Shown: in pieces, positions 1 to 5,068 of the stretch
Layout: the number at the start of each line of letters is the position of its first letter
Position numbering within the stretch: position 1 is the first letter of the stretch
DNA from: Kiritimatiellota bacterium
GTDB lineage: Bacteria; Verrucomicrobiota; Lentisphaeria; Victivallales; JAADHT01
DNA: 5,068 nucleotides
Assembly: GCA_013151705.1 (NCBI GenBank)
Contig: JAADHT010000222.1
Coordinates: 1 to 5,068, forward strand
Reading direction: 5' to 3'
Notes under the pieces: generated by a model
What the model was told of the DNA's origin: nothing
Seen by the model: the letters and a program-made list of their open reading frames with translations, nothing else
The model's database searches: none
Translations under genes and position numbers: made by a program

Positions 1-648
1 AGGTCGCGGGACCGCGATTACGGTTTGGAGTGTATGCGTCGCGGCGTGGCCGCCCTCTGCATCGAGCAGCGCTCTTTCGGTTTGCGCCGCGAACAGGTGC
101 GGAAAATGGCTTCAGATCACGGATGTCACGATGCGGTGATGCATTCGCTGATGCTCGGTAGAACACTCGCCGGAGAAAGAGTGTACGATGTCGAACGCGG
201 AATAGACTATCTCGCGACCAGACCCGAAATCGACATTGAGAAAATAGGCGTGACGGGAAACTCCGGCGGAGGAACCATCACTATGTTCGCAGCCGCGGTT
301 CTGCGCGACAGATTGGCATACGCTATGCCAAGTTGCTCCTTCTGCACTTATGCAGACTCCATAATGAATATTTACCACTGTTCCGACAATTACATTCCGG
401 GGTTGCTCAAATACGCCGACATGCCGGATATTCTCGGTGTTTTCGCTCCCAAGCCGGTCGTTGTCGCCGCTGGCGAGCATGACGACATATTCCCCATTGA
501 CGGAGTGAGGGAAGCTTTCTCCAAACTGTCGGCCATCTACGAGTCGGTCGGCGCGAAAGACAAATGCGAGCTTGTTATCGGTCCGGAAGGACATCGGTTC
601 TACGCTGATTTGGCTTGGCCGGCGATGTTGAAGATGATGAACAGGTAG
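1..648 (+). CDS. alpha/beta hydrolase, acetyl xylan esterase / dienelactone hydrolase type (5' end missing)
   Basis: The reading frame is open from the first base of the window, so the gene begins upstream; a TTG at 25 is only an internal codon. The visible 215 residues are the C-terminal part of a serine hydrolase. Counting from the codon at 25, the nucleophile elbow is GNSGG with Ser80 (bases 262-264). The probable catalytic Asp is Asp153 in GEHDDIFP, and His190 in GPEGH completes the triad. The segment CIEQRSFG just before the elbow region matches the strand and loop that carry the oxyanion hole in this superfamily. A cysteine-containing stretch (SCSFCTYADSIMNIYHC, residues 103-119) lies where related hydrolases shape the substrate pocket. 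Family members deacylate sugars, xylan or small esters; the actual substrate cannot be read here. No signal peptide can be judged because the N-terminus is outside the window. The next gene starts 75 bp downstream on the same strand. The superfamily is sure; the esterase subfamily is less so. Confidence 0.85.
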   Translation, partial: RSRDRDYGLECMRRGVAALCIEQRSFGLRREQVRKMASDHGCHDAVMHSLMLGRTLAGERVYDVERGIDYLATRPEIDIEKIGVTGNSGGGTITMFAAAVLRDRLAYAMPSCSFCTYADSIMNIYHCSDNYIPGLLKYADMPDILGVFAPKPVVVAAGEHDDIFPIDGVREAFSKLSAIYESVGAKDKCELVIGPEGHRFYADLAWPAMLKMMNR

Positions 649-684
649 CGCTTTAAGAGGTTCGAGATCATCCGTTTGAAAGGG

Positions 685-694
685 TGTCGCGACA
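685..694. promoter_or_regulatory. perfect 10-bp palindrome TGTCGCGACA, possible operator
   Basis: The sequence TGTCGCGACA is a perfect inverted repeat in the 75-bp gap between the hydrolase and the zinc-ribbon gene, about 30 bp before the chosen start codon. Its position would suit an operator for the zinc-ribbon/kinase pair. A TTGAAA stretch at 676-681 resembles a -35 box, but no good -10 box follows at the right distance, so no promoter is called. A palindrome this short can arise by chance. Confidence 0.2.
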
Positions 695-709
695 ACTCAC
701 TTCAAGTCT

Positions 710-714
710 GGGAG
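710..714 (+). promoter_or_regulatory. ribosome binding site GGGAG that decides the zinc-ribbon protein start
   Basis: GGGAG lies 9 bases before the ATG at 724. The alternative TTG at 676 has only an AGAGG 15 bases upstream, which is too far, and it would add 16 residues (KGCRDNSL...) that look unlike the start of a zinc-ribbon protein. The ATG at 727 is a near-equal alternative and would remove one residue. Confidence 0.6.
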
Positions 715-723
715 TCGGGTAGC

Positions 724-1329
724 ATGATGAAAACGAATTGTCCGCATTGCAATGGTGTTTCGGAATACGCGTCCATCCCGGAGAATGGTATGGTGGAGTG
801 TCCGGTCTGCTCGAATCTGTTCGTTCCAAAACAAGGCGAACCGGCTCCATTGCCGTGTCCCGATTGCGGGAATCCCGTCGAGCCCGGCGCGAGGATATGC
901 GTCTCTTGCGGATATAATTTCGATACCGGAAAAAAAGTTGAGAAGCACATTCCAGTCTATGGCGAGAATTTCTCTCGACCAAGGAAAGTTCTCTGCTGGG
1001 TGGCGGATATGGTTCCCGGTCTTTTTCGTCCCGGGACGCTAGTCCTTTTCATCCTTTCGGTTATCATCTCTTTGATGATTTTTTATTTGGGCTTGTTTGT
1101 CATCGGAATGGGGGCTATGTTATCGGGTATCATGATAGCCTCTTTTTCGTTGGTCGTCTACGCTCACGGTGTGGGATGGCTGATGACGGGCGAGATTCAG
1201 ATGTTGAGAGGCGCCATGGTGGAATTGACGGGAGGACGCTGGACGATGTTCCTTTTTCTCGTGTTCGCTCCGGTATCCACTGGCTTGTTTCTTGTGATCT
1301 GGGTGTTCTCCACTTTTGGAAAAGGATAA
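724..1329 (+). CDS. zinc-ribbon membrane protein of unknown function
   Basis: This 201-residue protein has two cysteine-rich zinc-binding modules followed by a hydrophobic half. The first module has CPHC at residues 6-9 and CPVC at 26-29. The second has CPDCG at 45-49 and CVSCG at 59-63. All eight cysteines of two four-cysteine sites are present, so both ribbons look able to bind metal. After a basic linker come about three membrane helices near residues 104-128, 130-151 and 174-196. The zinc ribbons are probably cytoplasmic and the C-terminus outside, but that topology is inferred. There is no enzyme motif. The kinase gene follows after 3 bp, so the two are very likely translated from one message. 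The layout suggests a membrane partner, anchor or sensor for the kinase, but no function can be assigned from sequence alone. Confidence 0.8.
   Translation: MMKTNCPHCNGVSEYASIPENGMVECPVCSNLFVPKQGEPAPLPCPDCGNPVEPGARICVSCGYNFDTGKKVEKHIPVYGENFSRPRKVLCWVADMVPGLFRPGTLVLFILSVIISLMIFYLGLFVIGMGAMLSGIMIASFSLVVYAHGVGWLMTGEIQMLRGAMVELTGGRWTMFLFLVFAPVSTGLFLVIWVFSTFGKG
1321..1326 (+). promoter_or_regulatory. ribosome binding site AAAGGA of the kinase, inside the end of the upstream gene
   Basis: AAAGGA sits 6 bases before the ATG at 1333 and overlaps the last codons before the stop of the zinc-ribbon gene. With only 3 bp between stop and start, ribosomes ending the first gene can readily begin the second, so expression of the two is probably coupled. 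Confidence 0.7.
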
Positions 1330-1332
1330 CTT

Positions 1333-2175
1333 ATGCTGAAGTTAAACAACACTTTCGACACCGGTTACGTGTTCGCCGATCGCTACGAGGTCGTGGATGA
1401 GATTGGAAAGGGGGGAAACAGCCGCGTATACTTGGGGCTTGACAACTCGCAAAACCCTTCGGTGGAGGTGGCGCTGAAAGTTTGCACGCCACCAGCGTAC
1501 GACAAAAAATTCATCCCGAAATTTCTTCGAGAGGCCTTTCAGCTTTCGCGGCTGGACCATCCCAACATAGTGAAACTCATTGATTTCGGAAATACGGAGG
1601 GTTTTTATTATATGGCCACCGAATTCATTCGCGGCCGCTCTTTGAAGAGCTACGTGGACGATGGTCCCATAGTGGAAGAGTCCGCCATAGCCGTGGCGCG
1701 GGAGATGGGCAAGGCTTTCTCGCACATGCGCGAGCACAACGTCATTCACCGGGACATCAAACCGGACAATATTCTCATTTCAGAGGACAACGACATCGTG
1801 CTGGTCGATTTCGGATTGGCGAAAGAGGAGGGACAGAAAACCCTTTCCGTCGGCGACGAGCTTTTCGGAACGCCCCATTTCATGGCTCCCGAACGCGTCC
1901 TCGATTCCGAGAACTTGACAATTAAAACGGATATCTACTCTTTGGGTGTGACTCTCTTTTACATCGTTTCCGGAAAATATCCCTTCAACGACAAGAATCT
2001 GGTGAAAATAGTGCAGATGCATTTGCATCAAGCGCCACCGCCTCTGAAAGAGCTGGTTCAAGATGTGTCTCCGGAATTCGTGGGTGTCGTCGAACGCATG
2101 ATGGAGAAAGACCCAAAAAAACGCTGCGGCCTTGATGAAATGATAGAAATGCTCGACGCCCTTCCCGCAAACTAG
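1333..2175 (+). CDS. Hanks-type serine/threonine protein kinase, stand-alone catalytic domain
   Basis: The 280-residue protein is almost wholly a eukaryotic-like kinase domain that transfers phosphate from ATP to Ser/Thr of target proteins. The key elements are all present and in order: glycine-rich loop GKGGNSRV (25-32), ATP-anchoring Lys49 in VALK, the helix-C Glu67 in LREAF, catalytic loop HRDIKPDN (139-146, Asp141, Lys143, Asn146), DFG (159-161), APE (185-187), KTDIYSLG (198-205, Asp200) and the late Arg264 in KKRCG. The RD-type catalytic loop, with Thr170, Ser172 and Thr180 in the activation segment, suggests control by autophosphorylation. There is no membrane helix, PASTA, FHA, TPR or WD40 extension, unlike many bacterial kinases of this class, so input or localisation must come from another protein. 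The zinc-ribbon membrane protein encoded 3 bp upstream is the obvious candidate. Substrates are unknown. An active kinase is strongly supported by the motifs. Confidence 0.95.
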   Translation: MLKLNNTFDTGYVFADRYEVVDEIGKGGNSRVYLGLDNSQNPSVEVALKVCTPPAYDKKFIPKFLREAFQLSRLDHPNIVKLIDFGNTEGFYYMATEFIRGRSLKSYVDDGPIVEESAIAVAREMGKAFSHMREHNVIHRDIKPDNILISEDNDIVLVDFGLAKEEGQKTLSVGDELFGTPHFMAPERVLDSENLTIKTDIYSLGVTLFYIVSGKYPFNDKNLVKIVQMHLHQAPPPLKELVQDVSPEFVGVVERMMEKDPKKRCGLDEMIEMLDALPAN

Positions 2176-2195
2176 ACGGTGCTCGAAACCTTTTT

Positions 2196-2218
2196 AGCGC
2201 GGCGTAAAACACCGCGTT
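2196..2218. repeat. imperfect hairpin in the convergent intergenic gap
   Basis: CGCGGCGT (2198-2205) and ACACCGCG (2210-2217 region) can pair with one C/A mismatch and a 3-base A loop; on the other strand the mismatch becomes a G-U pair. Neither side is followed by a T run in the right orientation (the TTTTT at 2191-2195 precedes it on the + strand), so it is not a canonical intrinsic terminator. It sits 20 bp after the kinase stop and could still help end or protect either transcript. Confidence 0.25.
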
Positions 2219-2238
2219 GCCAAGTCGGCGGACAACCA

Positions 2239-2287
2239 ATGTCGCGATGGCTAAAGGCGATGACGCCGTTCTGGCTTCATGCGACAT
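2239..2287. repeat. long inverted repeat with nested small hairpin between the convergent genes
   Basis: ATGTCGC at 2239-2245 pairs with GCGACAT at 2281-2287. After a single bulged G, ATG (2247-2249) pairs with CAT (2278-2280), giving a 10-pair outer stem. Inside it GGCG (2256-2259) and CGCC (2264-2267) form a 4-bp hairpin with loop ATGA. The remainder of the 2176-2341 gap holds only an A7 run at 2318-2324 and no gene I can support. The structure lies between the stops of the kinase and the tetrapyrrole fusion, so it may act in transcript ends, but it has no flanking T run to make it a clear terminator. Confidence 0.3.
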
Positions 2288-2341
2288 ACGGGCGAGGTCG
2301 TCAAGAGCTCCAAGTCCAAAAAAACAAAGTCCTATTACGAT

Positions 2342-4498
2342 TCAATTATCAAGTTGATCTTCGAAGAATGAGGAGGCCAAAGCGAAGCAGAGATCCTCGA
2401 TTGTGGCGCGTTCGGGTTTGACGATCGAATGGTGGCAGTCAGGGTCCAAGACCTCTTTCACCGCGTTTTCGGTGGGCTCGCCTATCACCGCTATTTTGGC
2501 TCCGCGCAGAGCGTCGGGGCCGAAATTCAGAACGAAGCTCCTCACGGCGGACGCGCTCGCGAAAACCGCGGCGGCGAACTCCGGACACCTCTCGTGCCGC
2601 AGCGGGTTGTTGCGGTACATCACAATGTCTTCGACGCCACAGCCGAGGCCGCGAAGTTCGCGGCTCAGGTCATCGTCGGCGGCATCCGACCGAAAGCGAA
2701 CCACATGGACTCCTGGAACCAGCGCGGCGGCGGCGGATTCGAGAATGCCTTTGGTTCCGTAGTTTTTCCGAACGGAGAGATCGGGTGTGATTCCGAAACC
2801 GCGAAACTCGCGGAACGTGCCCGGGCCGCAGACCATTATCTTGGGCAGCGTTCTGATGTCGAGTTTCCGATTCAGGAACTCCCTCATGAAAATCCTCGCG
2901 GCGGATGGGGATGTGAAGAGGTACCAGAGAGCCTCCGGCGACTCTTCTGGTTGAGAAATGAGGAAATCATCGATCGGAGCGAGCTCCACCAACGGCAACG
3001 AAACGGGGATGAAGTTCAAGTCGCGAAGTTCGCGCGTTATTTTACTCTGAAGCGTCTCTGAGCAGGTAGCCAGGACGCGTCGTTTCGCCTCCGATCCTTT
3101 TCGGAGCAGGTGTTTGGAATCCACCGCCGCTCCGACGAAGAGCAGACCGGGCAGAGCGCCGGAGTCGGCGGCCGCATGTTTTTCCGCGATATTCGCGATG
3201 TCGCCGGTTACAACCCTCTCATCGACTGTTCCCGCGGCCAGTATCACCGCGGCCGGAGTCTCTCTCGGCCGGCCGGCTTTGAGAAGGAAATCCGCTATTT
3301 CCGCGAGCATCGTCATTCCCATGAAGAATACGGTCGTAAGGTCGTTAAGCTCGCGGTCGGAGAATTCCGCGAACTCCGCGGACCCCGCTTTCCGCGGCGT
3401 GAGAATGGTGAATCCCCGAGAGACGCCGCGCCGCGTGGGTAGAAGTCCCGAAACGGCGGCGGCAGCCTGGAAACTGCTTATTCCAGGCGCGATTCTAAAC
3501 GGGAGTCCGAACTCATCCAACGCCTCGAGCTCCTCGGCGAGCCTGCCGAAAACGCAAGGATCTCCGCCTTTGAGCCGCACCACGCTTCGTCCCATTCTGG
3601 CGTGCCTCACGAGCATGTCGGAAATGTCGGGTTGCCTCGCGGAATGCGCGCCTACGCGTTTTCCCACGTATATTCTTTCAGCGCCGTCCGGCAGATAGTC
3701 GAGGAGTTTTTCGGGAGCGAGCGAATCGTAGAGGCATACTTCGGCCTGTTTCAGAGCGTCCACGGCCGCGAGAGTCGCAAGTTCCGGATCGCCTGGTCCG
3801 GAGCCGGCGAACACGACGGGTTTGACGAAAAAAACGCGAAGTCCGCGGAATAGCGGATCGTCTTTTTTGAACGTCATGGCCAAATATCCCTGCCCAGCCG
3901 GGGGCGTGAGTTCCTCCAGTGGAACATACTCGGAAATTCGGTGTTCAAGCCCTAGGCGTTTCAAACCGGCGGCGGCCATTACGAGAAGGTCGTATTCGCC
4001 GTCGTCAAGCAGCCGCAGGCGTTGCTCTATGTTTCCGCGAATCGGAAGTATCGCCGCGTTCGGAAAGCGTCCGCGGCAAAATTCCGCGCGCCGATCGCTG
4101 CTTATTCCGATTCTGGGGGATGAGTCGCCAGTTTTCGGAACACCCTCGTCGACAGCGGATTCCGGAAACACAAGAGCGTCGCGCGGATCCTCGTTCCACG
4201 GCAGATAAAACATATCCAAACCGCTGGGCAACGAGTCCGGCAGGTCTTTGGCGCTGTGCAACGCGCAGTCCAGGTCCGAGGCGATGACGGTGGCGTCCAA
4301 GTCCCGCGTGAAAAAATCGGAGGGAGAGGTTCGCAGATCGGAAACTTTGTCGCGGTCTCCCGGCGTTTTGAGCTCGATCAGCTCAAATTTCAGGAACGGG
4401 AAAAGAATTTCGAGTTTTTCGACGCTGATTCGAGATTGAGCGACCGAGAGTCTACTGTCTCTGATTCCCATCCGTAAAACTTTTCTTGATTTTCTCAT
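2342..4498 (-). CDS. hemC-cobA-hemD: trifunctional tetrapyrrole fusion: HemC (domains 1-2 only) - uroporphyrinogen-III C-methyltransferase - HemD
   Basis: One uninterrupted 718-residue chain joins three steps of tetrapyrrole synthesis. Residues 1-221 (bases 3836-4498) are porphobilinogen deaminase: Arg13, HSAKD with catalytic Asp85, SSDRR (Arg136/137), RGN...RL (Arg154, Arg160) and the PAGQG hinge (200-204). Domain 3, with the cofactor cysteine, is missing. Residues 225-468 (3095-3826) are the SAM-dependent methyltransferase: GSGPGDPE from 232, VGKRVGAHS from 278, and LKGGDPCVFGR (309-319). Residues 473-718 (2345-3082) are uroporphyrinogen-III synthase: FTSPSA, CGPGTF, MYRNNP, a second SASAVRSF, and a complete C-terminus. 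Together they would convert porphobilinogen via hydroxymethylbilane and uroporphyrinogen III to precorrin-2 in the cytoplasm. The ATG at 4498 is chosen because KVLRMGIRDS aligns with the first strand of HemC. An ATG at 4471 would cut into that strand, and a GTG at 4531 adds unmatched residues. The start overlaps the end of hemA by 47 bases, so the genes are co-transcribed. Domain identities are sure; full HemC activity is open. Confidence 0.93.
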   Translation of the reverse strand: MRKSRKVLRMGIRDSRLSVAQSRISVEKLEILFPFLKFELIELKTPGDRDKVSDLRTSPSDFFTRDLDATVIASDLDCALHSAKDLPDSLPSGLDMFYLPWNEDPRDALVFPESAVDEGVPKTGDSSPRIGISSDRRAEFCRGRFPNAAILPIRGNIEQRLRLLDDGEYDLLVMAAAGLKRLGLEHRISEYVPLEELTPPAGQGYLAMTFKKDDPLFRGLRVFFVKPVVFAGSGPGDPELATLAAVDALKQAEVCLYDSLAPEKLLDYLPDGAERIYVGKRVGAHSARQPDISDMLVRHARMGRSVVRLKGGDPCVFGRLAEELEALDEFGLPFRIAPGISSFQAAAAVSGLLPTRRGVSRGFTILTPRKAGSAEFAEFSDRELNDLTTVFFMGMTMLAEIADFLLKAGRPRETPAAVILAAGTVDERVVTGDIANIAEKHAAADSGALPGLLFVGAAVDSKHLLRKGSEAKRRVLATCSETLQSKITRELRDLNFIPVSLPLVELAPIDDFLISQPEESPEALWYLFTSPSAARIFMREFLNRKLDIRTLPKIMVCGPGTFREFRGFGITPDLSVRKNYGTKGILESAAAALVPGVHVVRFRSDAADDDLSRELRGLGCGVEDIVMYRNNPLRHERCPEFAAAVFASASAVRSFVLNFGPDALRGAKIAVIGEPTENAVKEVLDPDCHHSIVKPERATIEDLCFALASSFFEDQLDN

Positions 4499-5068
4499 AT
4501 CGCCATTGGTGTTCCTGTATCGTCTTTTCACAAATCTCGTAAACGTGAGCCATATTAACGGATTTTCTTCTGTGCCAATGCTTCAAATCGTCCAAATCGA
4601 CGATTTTCACGTTGTCCATCAGTTTTCCAAGTTCCGGCGACACGTCTCTCGGGCTGGCGAGATCGACCACAAGCACGTTTTTCTCGGCATCGAAAAACGG
4701 GGTGTGCCCGTGATGCAGAACAAGTCCCGGGGACGAGGTCGCGCAGACGACGATGTCGGCCGACGGGAGTTCGTTCTTCAATTCGTTCATACTGATCAGC
4801 GAGATGTCGTTCAGCGAGTAATCGGCAGGACGGTTCACGTGATAGCACAGCGTCACCGTGGATGCTTTTCCAGCGAGTCTTTCGGCGATTCCCGCGCCTA
4901 CCGTTCCCGCGCCTATCACGAGGGCGTTTTGTTTCGCCAGGCTCCCGCCGCGGTCCGCGGCGATGTAGTTCAGGGACAGATCCTCAATCTCATAGTTCAG
5001 AAGAAGCGGTTCGGTTTCACGTCGGATGTGTTTGGATATGTGCAGCGAACAATCCATCCATTCGCGGA
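4452..5068 (-). CDS. hemA: glutamyl-tRNA reductase HemA, C-terminal part (5' end beyond the window)
   Basis: HemA reduces glutamate on its tRNA, with NADPH, to glutamate-1-semialdehyde, the first committed step to 5-aminolevulinate. The frame is open to the window edge (residues REW precede the first internal ATG at 5057), so the N-terminal catalytic domain is not seen. Counting from that ATG, a linker helix (SKHIRRETEP, 8-17) leads into the NADPH-binding Rossmann domain with GAGTVG (49-54). ADIVVCATS (100-108), DLASPRDVSPELG (132-144) and VDLDDL (153-158) are hallmark HemA segments. Only 43 residues follow DLDDL, whereas the usual enzyme has about 100, so most of the C-terminal dimerisation domain is absent. 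The gene is upstream of, and overlaps, the HemC-SUMT-HemD gene, so the two form a tetrapyrrole operon whose promoter lies outside the window. A dehydrogenase of another family is unlikely given the SPRD and DIDDL-like motifs. Confidence 0.88.
   Translation of the reverse strand, partial: REWMDCSLHISKHIRRETEPLLLNYEIEDLSLNYIAADRGGSLAKQNALVIGAGTVGAGIAERLAGKASTVTLCYHVNRPADYSLNDISLISMNELKNELPSADIVVCATSSPGLVLHHGHTPFFDAEKNVLVVDLASPRDVSPELGKLMDNVKIVDLDDLKHWHRRKSVNMAHVYEICEKTIQEHQWRYEKIKKSFTDGNQRQ

Noticed and set aside
112..594. - strand open frame opposite the hydrolase
   Set aside because: The + strand frame has an intact catalytic triad and family motifs; the antisense product has none.
676..723. 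Upstream TTG start for the zinc-ribbon protein
   Set aside because: Poor ribosome-site spacing and no family-like residues; the ATG at 724 has GGGAG 9 bases upstream.
2178..2195. Intrinsic terminator just after the kinase (GGT...ACC followed by TTTTT)
   Set aside because: The stem is only 3 bp, too weak for a terminator despite the T5 run.
2318..2324. A7 run (T7 on the - strand) as terminator of the fusion gene
   Set aside because: It falls about 20 bases after the stop codon in the right orientation, but no stable GC-rich hairpin precedes it.
2179..2421. Possible 80-residue + strand gene after the kinase
   Set aside because: It starts at a GTG without a ribosome site, is Arg-rich and low in recognisable structure, and runs into the 3' end of the tetrapyrrole fusion on the opposite strand.
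2650..3030. Recurring CGAAGTTCGCG-like words suggesting a repeat family
   Set aside because: They encode recurring residues such as RELRDL, RELRGL and REFRGF inside HemD and are explained by codon choice.
2429..3698. Long + strand open frames (2429-3061 and 3114-3698) opposite the fusion gene
   Set aside because: They are mirror frames of a high-GC coding gene with clear HemD and SUMT homology; their translations are rich in Arg, Ser and Pro and show no domain.
3822..4287. + strand open frames opposite the HemC part
   Set aside because: Same cause: compositionally skewed shadows of the real - strand gene.

Overview
The window holds five protein-coding genes in two converging groups. On the + strand are the 3' end of an alpha/beta hydrolase gene (1-648), a zinc-ribbon membrane protein gene (724-1329) and a Ser/Thr protein kinase gene (1333-2175). 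On the - strand are the 3' part of hemA (running in from beyond the right edge, ending at 4452) and a large tetrapyrrole fusion gene (4498 down to 2342). The 166 bp between the converging groups hold no credible gene, only two imperfect inverted repeats. I see no RNA genes, mobile elements or CRISPR.

The organism is a bacterium of moderately high GC. A Hanks-type kinase beside a CPxC zinc-ribbon membrane protein, a hydrolase of the acetyl-xylan-esterase/dienelactone-hydrolase kind, and shortened tetrapyrrole enzymes together fit the Planctomycetes-Verrucomicrobia-Chlamydiae-Lentisphaerae group, perhaps a lentisphaeral or verrucomicrobial lineage. This is inference from gene style, not from a marker gene.

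The - strand pair is the most informative part. HemA (glutamyl-tRNA reductase) makes the precursor of 5-aminolevulinate. The next protein is one continuous 718-residue chain with porphobilinogen deaminase (HemC), uroporphyrinogen-III C-methyltransferase (SUMT/CobA) and uroporphyrinogen-III synthase (HemD) parts. If all parts work, this chain would take porphobilinogen to precorrin-2, the entry to siroheme and cobalamin. HemC and HemA both look domain-reduced. HemC lacks the whole third domain, which normally carries the cysteine for the dipyrromethane cofactor. HemA stops soon after its NADPH-binding domain and lacks most of the usual C-terminal dimerisation domain. The catalytic residues of HemC domains 1 and 2 are intact, so this does not look like a decayed gene.

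On the + strand, the zinc-ribbon protein and the kinase are 3 bp apart and are almost certainly co-transcribed. The kinase has a complete catalytic core but no sensor or membrane segment, so its membrane-bound neighbour is a plausible partner. The hydrolase is 75 bp upstream of this pair and may or may not share its transcript.
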